Positions 20,849-31,862 are shown, numbered from the stretch's first letter. The stretch: DNA of 64,000 nt from Histoplasma ohiense (GCA_017607445.1 JAEVHH010000001.1:3038001-3102000); one strand, 5' to 3'. The notes: generated from the letters alone by a model not told the origin. A program made the numbers and translations.

Positions 20849-21105
20849 GTCTCATCATGATATGCAGTTGAATATATCTCAAAAAAGTTCTTCAAATCTG
20901 ACAAGATATCTGATGTGATCTTTGACTTTACACTTCATATTGAATGAGAACTTCTAGCAGTTTCAAAGCAGTGAATATTTTGTTGAATTTGATATACAGT
21001 GATCAGATAACACTCAATGATCTGTGCAATCTGAGCAGGCATATAACCATTGTTTAGAAGGTATACAATCTCATTGGTGGTAAATTCACTGAGCTGAGGG
21101 GGCAT
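20849..21105 (-). pseudogene. Tc1/mariner-like transposase relic, segment 1 (N-terminus)
   Basis: The ATG at 21105-21103 opens MPPQLSEFTTNEIVYLLNNG, then YMPAQIAQIIEC and a second helix QIQQNIHCFETARS: the N-terminal helix-turn-helix expected of Tc1/mariner transposases. One TGA interrupts, at a Trp-like position. The frame continues past the GTCT duplication into 16345 and below. Together the four segments span about 1.1 kb, or roughly 370 codons, a normal length for the family. The element's own terminal repeats are not resolved. Confidence 0.85.
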
Positions 21106-21110
21106 ATTGG

Positions 21111-21178
21111 TGTATTTGATGATAAAGGTGTGTATTTGATGATAAAGGTGTGTATTTGATGATAAAGATGTGTATTTG
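21111..21178. repeat. 20-bp tandem repeat upstream of the transposase start
   Basis: The unit TGTATTTGATGATAAAGGTG occurs three times and part of a fourth (starts at 21111, 21131, 21151, 21171) directly upstream of the transposase start codon. It may be a 5' untranslated or subterminal repeat of the mariner-like element. Confidence 0.85.
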
Positions 21179-21179
21179 G

Positions 21180-22309
21180 ATGAATTGGATGATATTTGAA
21201 TGATTCTAGAGATATGTGGATATTTTGGTTATTTTTGCAGTGTTTTGCTATGATTTTTCAGGGGGTGGCAGAAAATTCTGTTTTCGCAAGCTTTACGTCC
21301 GCCACAATAGTCACCATGTCGAGAATTCGAGAGCAGTTTCAGCTGCGCCACAGCTGGGCCAGGTGACACTGGCAGTGGGGGTCAAGAGGAAGAGATGGGC
21401 ACGGCACACACAAAACAAGAGAATTGCCAGGAAATAAAGGGAAAATAGAGAAGATGGAGAGAAGATGTTCAAGCGGTGGGAGGAGGGGGTTTTTATAGTA
21501 GCAATGCAATTCCCCATCACACGGTATTAGCGAATAGAGTTACTAGAGTACAGAGTAAATGAAATCTTCTAAACTACGGAGTAGCTAGCTACACAATTGA
21601 TTTCAACTGCTTGCCAGAGGATACTACTACCCGTCATAAATTTCCCAAATGGACAAAAACATCAGCACTGCCGGGCCAGGCTTCCATATGCTTGGCTTGG
21701 AGACCGGAGAAAAATATACATAGAACGAGACGGAGGTGCAAGGTTGTCTCATTGGAACTAGTATCTAACGAGCACAGCAACTGCTTAAGAGATGCCAACA
21801 GTACACAAACAAATACACTGATGATAATGACAACAACGATAATAATTAAAAGTACAGTACAATATTAATCAATTTTCCTGGCAGTGCACGGTTTCATATT
21901 AATTAAAACTACTCGATAAGTGGACTAGTTAACCTGCTAGCTAATCGCGAATGCAGACATGATCTTTTTTCTTTGTGTGTTTTTCCTTTTTTTTTCCTTT
22001 TTTTTTCTTTTTTTTTTGGAATAAAAAAAGGGTAGGGGCTAATAAAGCACAAAACACAACCATCGCTCGACCGACTGTGGCAAAGACAGATGGGAAGGGG
22101 AAGTGACAAAGGAAATCAGAAATGCCCAGTGAGTGGACGTGGTTGGTAAAATTTACATCAATTTTCAGTTCTAGCTGTCAGAGCGAGACATTCAATCAAA
22201 TAAGAAACAAAGTAGAATCCCTTCATGCATCACTGCTCTATTCTCGATGGCCCATCCGCATCCGCATTTTGCAACTGGGTTAACACATCCCCAAGCGATC
22301 ATAACATTT
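21180..22309. other. Intergenic, transition to gene-rich DNA
   Basis: Composition returns to normal here, with CG present (for example GCAAGCTTTACGTCCGCC at about 21287). It includes a T-rich tract near 21965-22020 and one TACGGAGTA motif (about 21576). Open frames are short and show no recognisable protein. The stretch 21240-21310, with GTGGC and GCCAC about 40 bp apart, could be the outer end of the mariner-like element but no partner is available. Confidence 0.5.
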
Positions 22310-23430
22310 CTACTCCTTTTCTGCTGGGATAGTAATGTCTCGCTGGTCCTCTTTCTCATACTGCGGGGGGAGATCATGTTCCTCGGCACCGAACAATGGC
22401 TTCTTCTCGAGATCATTGCCATGCTCAACACGTGCGTTGTTACAGCTTGTCGAAGAGCGGCGATATCGGGCCCATAAGGCTGTGATTCCTTGTCCAACGA
22501 TGACGCCCACAATGCAAGCAAAGAGGCCTGCAAATAGGCCAAGGAGGGCAGGAACGACAAAACCGTGAAGAGCCCGAGCAAACGCATGGGCAAATGAGCC
22601 ACCCTTGGAACCGTTGTGAGGTTTTCCGGTTTTGGAGGTCATGCCCTTTGTGGGTCTTCGGCCAACACATCCCTTGATCTTCTTTGCAGCGTTCATCGCT
22701 CTGGAAAACGCAGATGATAGAATTGCACGGAGGCGAGAGATAATGAGCTTCTTCAAGCACTTGGCATTTCTGCGGCACTGGCGCCACGATGCGGTCGGGT
22801 TTGCCGGTTCGGTATCCACACCAATTACGAATAGGTCACCATGCGGCAGCTTGATCACACGGAGGCTGACAGCATCAACCGGAGCGGGGAATCCGGCAAT
22901 GTCGATGACCATGAAGTTGAAGAGAAGTAGTTCAGCACCGCTCCTGTCAGCTGAATACTGTTGCGCGAGGCGTTCGAAAACATAGCCGACTGGCAAAGTG
23001 AAAGATGTTTTGCCGTCGGAAGGACGGTATAGAATGGTTGCGACGCTAGCAGGAGGGGTGAGCATGGGATACATTTGTTCCCCGTTCAAAAGGAGCCGAC
23101 CGTCTTCAGTAGTGAAGTTGAGGCTCTGGAGTCAAGGCTTTCATCAGTATACATTCCTCCTTCTTTCTTCTTCGTGGCTAGATAAAACAGCAAAAGAAAG
23201 AAACATACAAGGAAGCTATCAAACCCATCGTCCCAGACAACTGCCTTCTCACTGGTGACCTGGGGAAATGGGCACTCAACACATCTGGCATTCAATTCAA
23301 GTCTATTGGCGTTTCGCTCATTCAGCGCCTGGGGTTGGCCGTTGACCTCACGAATAGCGGGCGGTGCGATCAAAAACGACGAAGCAGGCAGTGCCAGAAC
23401 ACTGGCGGCTAAAAGGGCGTTAAGGTTCAT
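22310..23430 (-). CDS. Secretory-pathway, single-TM protein (possibly DUF7728 family)
   Basis: Two exons, 23430-23209 and 23125-22310, joined by an 83-bp intron (donor GTATGT, acceptor CCAG, phase 0), give 345 residues. The start MNLNALLAASVLALPASSFL is a clear signal peptide; I chose it over an upstream in-frame Met because that one would put poly-Phe before the signal. A conserved-looking CVECPFP and a lumenal domain (SLNFTTEDGRLLLNG...) follow, then a basic stretch, one membrane segment near residues 275-300 (VVPALLGLFAGLFACIVGVI) and an acidic tail. I have seen this layout in fungal proteins labelled DUF7728, from memory only. Function unknown; probably a type I membrane protein of the secretory pathway or cell surface. 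Confidence 0.8.
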
Positions 23431-24905
23431 CCCTAACTGATGCAAGAAAAAATATCTACCATTAAAAAAAAAAAAAAACACCTGTAAGGGGTAAGAAAAG
23501 TTTTGCTAAGCGGGATTTCAACCACACGTGTTGTGGTTTGTTGAGGGGAAGGAGAAGATGATGAAGAAGCCGTGATGGAGATAAGGCTGAACTGAAACGA
23601 GGACAACCTGGCGGAACTGGAAGGGCGGGGAGCAGGCCGCGTTAAGAGGCCCTGGGGTTAGGTATCGCTGCTTTTGGAATAGCGCAAAGCACTAATTTTA
23701 GCTCACTTTTTGTGTCAGAAAACATGGCAGAGTGTTTTCTGGGTGACTCGTTATTGGCTGAATCATGCACTGACGCAATAGCCGTGTTGTCCAGGGAAGA
23801 CTTTGCACCAGACATTGACTTGCGGTTGGACGTGGACAAATTTGGGAACCGGCACTTTCGCTCTCTCGTGACATGAAGCTTTGAACCCGCTCCATATCCA
23901 CATTATACCTCTATGTCTATTGATGGGTCGTGAAATACTCAACCAATAACCCCAGTAAATAAAAACACCGGAAGGCTCACCCACGGTGGCCTGTCCATGT
24001 TTCGACAACCGTTTGAAGGATTCATGATTCATCGTTGTATATTACTGAACATGATTGTTCTTATGATGTCATGCTTTTCACAAGTTACTACATACAAGCG
24101 GAGATGACGATGGCCAACCCTACATTTGAAAATATTCTCCCTGGAGTTTTCCATAGTTCAACAAGTTCTACACATCTAGTAGTTACTCTACAGTCACAAA
24201 TCTCCCGATTCAATGATCTATGATATCTACTGTGTAAGGAAACGAAGAGTCTCAAAAGTACGATTATAGTGGTTGGAATAACTAGAGAAGACTACGGAGT
24301 ACTGCGAAGTTTAATACTCTCTATCTCCACAATTGAGTACAGGCCATCTATCGTCGTGGGACACGTCTGAGCGCCAGCATCCCTTTGAAGCTTGGCGAAA
24401 AATAAAGTATAGACTTCTATGATAGCTGAAAACCACTATGTGATATGATTTTTTAATACCATTATTAATGCCCTCTTAGCTAGCATTCAGCATAACAAAG
24501 TCTGTACGCTGTATGTATTCTATAAAAATTTAAGAGAGATTATGTGTTAAATATCTGCGACAATGGATGTTTGGCTACTATTCCTATTTAAAAATAGATT
24601 CTTGGCGGGGTGGAATGGGGGATTGGTTGGCTCAAACAACAATGACCTCAAAACCACTTCAGCACCATGGAAACTTCAAAAAGAAATCTAGCATAAATGA
24701 GGCTAAATGTTAAAAATTTATTTACAGGATCAATGACTACTGCACCCCAATCCGAAGGAGGGCACAGAATGTCTAAATGTAAGGAAAATATACCCTATCG
24801 ACTGATGGTCAAAGCTGGCTAACTGATACGGAAAAATGCGAAGGTGTGTGACGACGCTTGTCACCTGAAGCACATGATTTGGAGGAGGAGGCAAACTGGG
24901 GCCCT
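23431..24905. other. Intergenic, no gene seen
   Basis: The first 200 bp hold an A/T run (23464-23479) and probably the promoter of the 22310-23430 gene. Overlapping minus frames at 23642-24032 are open but lack family features and share the DNA in three frames. A TACGGAGTA motif occurs at about 24293. The part 24400-24800 is AT-rich and probably holds the 3' untranslated region of the next gene. Confidence 0.5.
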
Positions 24906-27900
24906 TCATCCAGGAAGTACCCGGTCTACCTGCAACCAGAGAATGAGCTCAAATTTTAACTGCTCAAGCCATAGAAATGGGCCCAGCGACCTATCTCGAA
25001 TGGCTACGAGGGAAGCACGGGACACCCCATTGGCATCAAGCCACAATCGCTGGTCCTCCTTGTGTCCCCATAGCATGATCGCCGCCCATGCAAACATGAT
25101 GAGCGCAAGTCTAATCCCCCGCGCCAAACCGCTTCCTTGGAGGACGGTGACAGGCTCTGTCTGTACCAAAACATCGGTCATCTCGCAAGCGCCATAATTT
25201 CTGTCAGTCTGTGTCGAAGCTTCCAACAGAGCTACTGTGTCCGTCTGGGTCGAGGTTGAGATATCAATCCCCACCGTCGTCTGTGAAGAAGCTTCCAACA
25301 TCTTCACCGTATGAACTCTCACATCTGCCTCTGTCTGCGATGAACCTTCTGAAAAGCCCAACTGGGTTGTCTGGCTGCCTCTGGAGACCTCAAGTTCGCA
25401 CATTGTCTGCGTGGAAGCTTCGAACACCTCCGATTCCTGCGCACCATCACCTGCAATTGTCTGTGTGAAAGCCTCCAGCATCTCCACCACGTTTGTCTGC
25501 GCCGAGTTGTCCCTGCCAAGTTCAACATATTTCTGTGTCTCCGTCGAATCCTCCAACACTTCTAGCTCTTCATTTTCCATCAAGCGCAATACCCTCGGCG
25601 AGGTCTCTGTCTGAGGACAACCATTCGGACACACGAGAGAGTCTGAGTCCTTTGTTTCCTCGCCCGTTTGGCGCAGAAACGTCCTTGGGATTTTATACGT
25701 AACTTCTTTCTCTCCACCAGCCCCAAAGGATAACGGTTCGCCAAATTGGAAAAGAGTTGGCGTGACTGGAGATGACAGCAGGGCAAAAGGGTTTCTCTCC
25801 ACGCCACTCTGATCTATCAAAGGCTCCCACTCCTCTTCTTTTCCGTCCCCTAGAAACCTTAGCTCTGTATTCAGTGCTGATGGCATGCGCCTGCCTTGCT
25901 CCTTCTTGTCGCGTTTTCTCAAGGCTGTAAATTCTCTTTGCAAATCCTTGAAGTTTTGATTGGCAACAGCAAGCTCTGCATTTTTCTCCAGAAGTTCGGC
26001 CGCTAAACGAACATTTTCCGTCTGCGTAGGGCCGTTGTGCAACTGGCACAGCAGCATATCAAGTTCTGACTCATATTTGCTAATAGTCACGAGAAACCCG
26101 TTTTTCTCTCCTGTTAGCTGTACAATATCATTTTGCATTTTGGCCATATCTTCTGTCATCTTGGAAACTGATTCTTTGAGCTCCTTCCTGTCTCTTTCTG
26201 CGCTCTTGAGTGACGTTACGCTGGATTTGAGCTCTTCTTCAAGTCGAGATCTGTCCTGCTCCGCAATTTTGATGAATGACTCTTGACTTTGCATCTGTCG
26301 CCGGAATTCGTCCACCATCGTCTTCAACTTGTCGATTTGTCCCTGTTGCTCATTTTTGTCATCTTCCTGGGTCAGGATGCTGGAGTCAAATTCCTCAACT
26401 CTTTCTTGTAGTGTCTCGTTTTCCTTGAGGCAATTGTTCACCAATTGGGTCTTTCGGGCAATGATTTGGTTTTGCTTGATCATGATGAGCTTAATACGTT
26501 CCAGCTTGGTTGAATCGGGCACATCGTTTCTTCTGAAGATCTCCTCTATTTTCTCAGCTCCAAGTTCGTCGTCAGAAGGTATATCCGCGAGGCTTATCAT
26601 TGAATGTTCATTCACATCACCCTCTGACCCAGGCCTTTGATATATATCCTGGGAGTTGTTCTGGAAGTTTGCAGAATCTGCCTTGACCTCAGATTGCCTT
26701 TTTAGAAGCTTCTCTGCCTTACTAGGCCGCGGCTGGTTTCTTTTGTTAACAGCCTTTGTGAAACTAGGTCCTTGGCCGCTGCCCAGGCCGGTGAATGCTT
26801 CTTCGCAACCACTATTTCCTGGGATTTGGCCACGACTCGCAGTCTGTCCCTCATTGGGTGTCATGACCTTAGTATCGCTTGCATTTTCGATCTTAATGGG
26901 ATTAACCTCATCTCCATTGACTGAGGATGGAACAAGACTGCTTCCCCCATCACCTTTTCTCGATTGCTCTGTTGCACCTATCCCTGCTATTCCTATAACA
27001 GGCGCTGGCTTCACATTAGTTAATACCTCTGCCACTGCCGTTGGCTTTCTCCCGGATCCTGTTTCAGATAGGGCCGACGGCTTAGTCGGGCGCGATGTGT
27101 CTGACTCCGAGCTGCCACAACCTCCTTCATCCCCTGGATCCGTAGCAGAAGTCTTCTTCTTCCTTCTTCCTCCACGAGTCTTCTTTTTCTTCGTTAGCCC
27201 TTCAGATGCAAGGCTAGCGCGGGCCATGCGGTCATTCATATTTCCACCACTTGATTTGGAACTTGGAGCAGATTGAGTAGTTCGTCCTGTACTCGACTTG
27301 CTGGGGGACGTCTGTCTGCTGCTTATTGGTGTACTGTTGCCCGTTGCGGCTCTTTGGCAAGCCTTTGAGAACATACTTGCTATTTCACTTACGGACCTTG
27401 GATCTTGCTCTCTAGCTGTGCCCTTCACTTTGTCGACATTACTATTTGCAGCTGGACTGGACGGTGACAATTGTCCATGCTTGCTAGCACCTGCCATCTT
27501 ATTAGACATCTTTTCTCCCCTGGCTGGCTGTATGGGCGGAGTACTGGTTGTCCTTGCAACCATAGACGCCCGATCGCTGGCAAGAGAGATTTTTTCTTTA
27601 GCCGTTTCATTGCCTTCGTTTTTACCCTTGTCATTTGGATCTGGTTTTGTTGCATCATTTTGCTGCTTTTCTCTTCGGTTCGTGGCACCTTTATGGACAA
27701 ATGAACTCGCAGCAGAGCCCTGTTCGTTTGTTATTGACGTATGAACATTCCGATTCTCTTTTCCCGAGTTGGCTTCCTGCTTGGTATTGCTGTTCTTCAC
27801 AGGTGTATCCTCATTTGGCCTTGGGGGACTAGCATGCCCCTGGATTGGGTTTCCTGAAGATGCTGACCCTTGTTTGATTTTAGTGTTCTGCCCGATGCTG

Positions 27901-27938
27901 CTGTTATGGCTGTTCTCGATTTCCTTCTTTCCCGCCAT
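24906..27938 (-). CDS. Coiled-coil protein with a TQT-motif ladder (putative LC8 scaffold), C-terminal TM
   Basis: A single uninterrupted frame of 1010 codons. Residues 1-470 are low-complexity, Ser/Lys/Asn-rich and probably disordered, with a basic patch KKKKTRGGRRKKK. Residues about 478-682 form a long coiled coil rich in Glu, Lys, Gln and Leu. Residues 813-927 contain nine xQT motifs ending at 815, 827, 845, 857, 869, 887, 899, 911 and 927 (among them FTQT, STQT, SSQTE, STQTD, LVQTE), spaced 12 or 18 residues apart until the last step of 16. TQT is the known core of dynein light chain LC8-binding sites, and rows at about 12-residue spacing are known from yeast Nup159. Residues 942-958 are hydrophobic (a likely membrane anchor), followed by a 52-residue tail. 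I know no named orthologue; LC8 binding is inferred. Confidence 0.88.
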   Translation of the reverse strand: MAGKKEIENSHNSSIGQNTKIKQGSASSGNPIQGHASPPRPNEDTPVKNSNTKQEANSGKENRNVHTSITNEQGSAASSFVHKGATNRREKQQNDATKPDPNDKGKNEGNETAKEKISLASDRASMVARTTSTPPIQPARGEKMSNKMAGASKHGQLSPSSPAANSNVDKVKGTAREQDPRSVSEIASMFSKACQRAATGNSTPISSRQTSPSKSSTGRTTQSAPSSKSSGGNMNDRMARASLASEGLTKKKKTRGGRRKKKTSATDPGDEGGCGSSESDTSRPTKPSALSETGSGRKPTAVAEVLTNVKPAPVIGIAGIGATEQSRKGDGGSSLVPSSVNGDEVNPIKIENASDTKVMTPNEGQTASRGQIPGNSGCEEAFTGLGSGQGPSFTKAVNKRNQPRPSKAEKLLKRQSEVKADSANFQNNSQDIYQRPGSEGDVNEHSMISLADIPSDDELGAEKIEEIFRRNDVPDSTKLERIKLIMIKQNQIIARKTQLVNNCLKENETLQERVEEFDSSILTQEDDKNEQQGQIDKLKTMVDEFRRQMQSQESFIKIAEQDRSRLEEELKSSVTSLKSAERDRKELKESVSKMTEDMAKMQNDIVQLTGEKNGFLVTISKYESELDMLLCQLHNGPTQTENVRLAAELLEKNAELAVANQNFKDLQREFTALRKRDKKEQGRRMPSALNTELRFLGDGKEEEWEPLIDQSGVERNPFALLSSPVTPTLFQFGEPLSFGAGGEKEVTYKIPRTFLRQTGEETKDSDSLVCPNGCPQTETSPRVLRLMENEELEVLEDSTETQKYVELGRDNSAQTNVVEMLEAFTQTIAGDGAQESEVFEASTQTMCELEVSRGSQTTQLGFSEGSSQTEADVRVHTVKMLEASSQTTVGIDISTSTQTDTVALLEASTQTDRNYGACEMTDVLVQTEPVTVLQGSGLARGIRLALIMFAWAAIMLWGHKEDQRLWLDANGVSRASLVAIRDRSLGPFLWLEQLKFELILWLQVDRVLPG

Positions 27939-29751
27939 CTCGAATTCACAGCTTAAAATACGAGCGATCCGGAGGGAAAATGGGGTGGCGAGAAGCCGGT
28001 CGATCTGTTACTAGGGGAGTGATGAATTTGACACAAATTTCGAATATGGAGATTTGGTACGTTGAAGTAGAAACAACGAATATTCGTATCTATTGAGGCA
28101 GCTGATTGCGGATGTATGGCTTTGCTGGAGGCTGAACTATCAACTCAACCGGTTGCTCAGGCGGGTTAAGCCTCCGAAAGTATGCATCCAGTACTTCTTT
28201 CAAGCGAAATCAAGGACAAAGGGCATTATTTTTGGGTGATATCGAGCTGTGATTCCTTTGGTGTTTTTCTTCTTTGACCGCTCATACCAACCAGGTGCTC
28301 CTGAGCTTGTCTGGTAGCAGGTATCGATGCTAAGTATAAGGTCTTGCGAGATTCGCCAGCCAATCGCGACAATAACACGAGAAACGAGGTTCCACACATG
28401 TGTTTCTTGTCGGAAGAATCGACTCCCTGGGCACAGCCCAGACGATATAAAATGGCGACAGGTTAAATTTCGCTTAGCAATGAGGGGAAATGATTGTGTA
28501 GTTCAAAGTACAAGGGATCAAAGACGAAGAAGCAATGAACAAGAACGGCTTCCTTTGGAGAAACGAGATGGATATAGGAAGCAGGCAAATGAGAAAGAGA
28601 TGAAAGCAGATCCTCGAAATCTGTGTGTTCGAATAGCATGAATGAAGCTCACTCAAAGGAGGCATGGGCGTGTTCATCCATTCATTCACTTCACTCGCCC
28701 GTTCATAATTCTACTACTCTCTTCGATTTTCAACAGCGACATAACATCTCATATGATGATTCACTTTCGTGGACTGGCAGCCCACTCTTTAGTTTCACTG
28801 AACGCTGAAGTGACAATTGAGGTTATCATAGGACGAGAACGCAACGCAGCAGCACACGGAAGACAAGGTGGAAATGGGTTCGCGTATTACCCCTTTTTAC
28901 TATGGCCATTTCGTCTTCGCTCTACCATTAGTGTCAGGCATACGTGCTCTTTTCGGCACCTACATAGGTCTTGCTAGCATGATATCGTCATGTCCTATTG
29001 ATATTTCATCACAGATTTTGATAGTTTCCAGCGAAGCATAGAGATGTATCCCATATATCGTTCTTTCTTCCCAAATCCCTACATTATGAACAATTAATTT
29101 GATACATAGCGTACGCCCCATTCGTATCCGTTCGACGTCTTTAATCGCATTGTCATTTCTACCTTTTCTTTTTCCACTTCTTTCATTGTCTTTCACTTAT
29201 CCGGCCCTCAATGAATGAGTCCCTCCCTATTTTCACTTCCATTCCTACACACGCCCAGTCCTTAACCCACGAACCCACCCGAAACCATTGCATCTCGCTA
29301 TCGTATCCTTTTCGTTCAAAAGAGCAATCCATAGCAATTATATTACTTTTGATGATACCTATGCATAATCATGACTTGGGGGTATGGTAAAAGTTTTAGC
29401 ATTGGACGCTTGCGCGGAAGACTGTATGTATAGTTATCACATCCCGTGTTTACTTCCCATGGTGTGGGCCACAAAGTCAACGGAGTTAGCTATCTCGGCC
29501 TTATGCTAGTCTCGTTGTACAGTACATTACTCAATAAAGAATACTACATCCTAGAGGGTGCACAATTCATATCCAACAAAGCTCATCCACCACCAATCAG
29601 AACTAGCTGTATGTAGAAAACGCTGTAAGGAATGCGAGCATCAAGGCAGGAATGACTCCCGAACAACATGAATTAATTCCATTGCTCGAGGCCCATACAA
29701 TTCTTTGAGTGTAAATGATCAAAGACTGTAAAAATAAACGGTTGAACAAGA
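27939..29751. other. Intergenic, no gene seen
   Basis: About 1.8 kb between the coiled-coil gene and the tRNA gene. Small open frames on both strands (for example 28642-28977 +, 28960-29196 -) lack recognisable domains and splice partners that I could follow. The part next to 27938 should carry the promoter and 5' untranslated region of the coiled-coil gene. Confidence 0.5.
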
Positions 29752-29824
29752 TGCGCACAGTCGGAGTCGAACCGACGATCTTCCCGTTACGAGCGGGACG
29801 CCGTAACCACTTAGCCATGCGCGC
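29752..29824 (-). tRNA. tRNA-Thr (anticodon CGU), intronless
   Basis: The minus strand folds as a complete cloverleaf. The acceptor stem pairs GCGCGCA with TGTGCGC (one G-U), then discriminator A. The anticodon arm is TCCCG-CTCGTAA-CGGGA with anticodon CGT, reading ACG threonine codons. The T arm is GTCGG-TTCGACT-CCGAC and supplies the B box GGTTCGACTCC. There is no intron and CCA is not encoded, as expected in a eukaryotic nucleus. An open frame over it on the minus strand is spurious. Confidence 0.93.
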
Positions 29825-30285
29825 TGATTGTTGGATTTTCCGAGCCGAAATACTAAAAAAAGTTATGCTTGGGTTTTGACCCGGCTTGCTCTAGCGTCGT
29901 TACTTTCAAATGGCCGATTTTTGACAAGTCACCAAAGATTTTATTTAGATTTTAGATGTTCGTCCATTATAATATTATAATGCAGAAAGGAAATTGGAGA
30001 ACCGTCAAGTCCATGCCATCAGTCAGATATTATCATCTATCTATAGATATTTGAAATATGCAACCTGTTATGCTGTGTGTGCAAAGAATCACTGCCAAGA
30101 GCCCACATCAATAAATGTTTACCTGGTGCTGGTGAAAAGTAAAAATAAAGAATTATATAGAATATTGAATGGAGTGCAAAACGCAAAGAGATAAGTAAAG
30201 GGGGGAAACGCTACAGATATCTGATTCAACCCCAGCATCCAAGTAATTCAAGCTCCTCCACATCTACTATACATAGTAGTAGAGA
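29825..30285. other. Intergenic between tRNA-Thr and SPS19
   Basis: AT-rich with no recognisable gene. It should hold the upstream region of the tRNA gene and the 3' untranslated region of the SPS19 homologue. Confidence 0.5.
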
Positions 30286-31862
30286 TCAAAGATTCGACTT
30301 CGATTTCTTCAACCCTGTTACACCCGTCACCTCTTCCCCGGAAAGGAGAAAATCCGGATATTTAAATCCAGACTTGTTGACTTGATTCTGGAAACGCCAG
30401 GCAGAACCGTCCACTGATGGTAACCGAAGAAAACAAGGGAAGGAGGGAATGGTTAGCTTTCGGCAATTTCACAGAGACAAATAAAATTCGGACTCTCGCT
30501 GCCATGCTAACGGGGAAGGTTTGGAAGAGTATGTATGTTAATGCGCAGGTGAAATTACGTACCAACAAGATTTGCGCCATTGATATAGTTTCCGGCATCC
30601 GAGAAGAGATAGACGGTGGCATCCGCTATTTCCTTCACCGTACCCCATCTTCCTGATGGGATTACGGACATCTGGCCCTTTGCATCGTCCGCACGAGAAA
30701 GACGTTGCATTCCCTGGAGATTTCATGGGCAGTTGTCAGTGCATAAGGCCGTTAGGATGATCATCAATGTGCACAGGTTGGTGGAGAAAGGCTTCGCTAA
30801 TATATAAGGGGATTTAAAAATGCGGTCCCGGACAACATACCTCTGTGCCTCCGATTGGCCCGGGGGAGATTATGTTAGAATTGACGCCCCGAGGGCCATA
30901 TTCAATTGCCACATTATTAGACAGCGAGTCTACTCCGGCTTTGGCAACTGCGACGTGCGTTTGGAGCGGGGTTCCGGTATAGTGGAGTGTTGCACTGACG
31001 AAAATAATTCGTCCTCCTGTGCCTGTGGGAGAAGCTGTGTTTGGTGGATAGTGAGCAAAATTAGTTTATTTATATTGGCATGTAACAAACATCGTTTGGA
31101 CAATGACACGCTGTAACTCACGAGTAATTCCATCACATTTGTGTTTTGCTGCGGACTCGACGAGATAGGGAATGGTGGCTTTGAGAGTATTATACGATCC
31201 TAAAACATCGATGTCCATGACGGATTTGAAAGCGTTGACAGAAAGCTGTTCTATCGACGCAAGGAAATTCCCAGCAGCACCAGCACTGAAGATTTGTGGA
31301 AACATAAGTTAGCATCCATGTTATCATATCTCCGAAAATGGGAGCATATAATGAATTTCCAAACGTAGTTGATCTGTACAATTGTCCCACAGTGCTCAGT
31401 AATGCAGCAAAGGGGAGACAGAGCCGTGGAGTATAACATACATAACGAAGTCGATTGCACCCAACTCTTTCACACATCGCTCAGCTGCGCTTTTTAGACT
31501 ATCGAAGCTCCGGACGTCAACCCCTCCCTGGCCAATAACTTTCGCGCCAGGGCGAGTTCTAGCGATGTCCTTCGCCATTTGCTCAGTTTTCTCGACATTC
31601 CGTCCGAGAATGAATGCATTGGCGCCTAGATGAACCATTGCCCGTACTTGAGCGCTACAAATAGTGCCAGCACCGCCGGTGCAGAATACGACTTTGCTAT
31701 CTATTACGATTGGGTGAGAGGGTTAGATTATTGCCTGAACTTCGGAACTTGGAGAAAAGGTATGTTGGACAATGGGATTGATAAGAGAGCTCAGAGAAGA
31801 AACATACCGAAGATTCCATCCTTCCACACCTCACTGATATATGCAGACTTAGGAAGCGACAT
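30286..31862 (-). CDS. SPS19: Peroxisomal 2,4-dienoyl-CoA reductase (SPS19-like SDR)
   Basis: Six exons: 31862-31808, 31700-31442, 31285-31122, 31034-30841, 30713-30563, 30413-30286; all introns are GT-AG and the frame closes to 316 residues. It is a short-chain dehydrogenase: the cofactor loop TGGAGTI lies at residues 26-32, with IIFVSATL and the catalytic-lysine helix THVAVAKAG further on. The string GNFLASIEQLSVNAFKSVMD is typical of peroxisomal dienoyl-CoA reductases, which reduce 2,4-dienoyl-CoA with NADPH so that unsaturated fatty acids can enter beta-oxidation. As in that subfamily the usual SDR tyrosine before the Lys is absent (His-Val). The protein ends SNL, a plausible weak type 1 peroxisome signal. 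Confidence 0.92.

Noticed and set aside
22335..22985. Plus-strand frames over 22310-23089
   Set aside because: Shadows of the signal-peptide/TM gene on the minus strand, which has a proper start, intron and membrane segment.
26656..27276. 206-codon plus-strand frame opposite the TQT-ladder gene
   Set aside because: The opposite strand holds one uninterrupted 1010-codon frame with coherent coiled-coil and motif structure; the plus frame is Ser/Leu/Pro-rich shadow.
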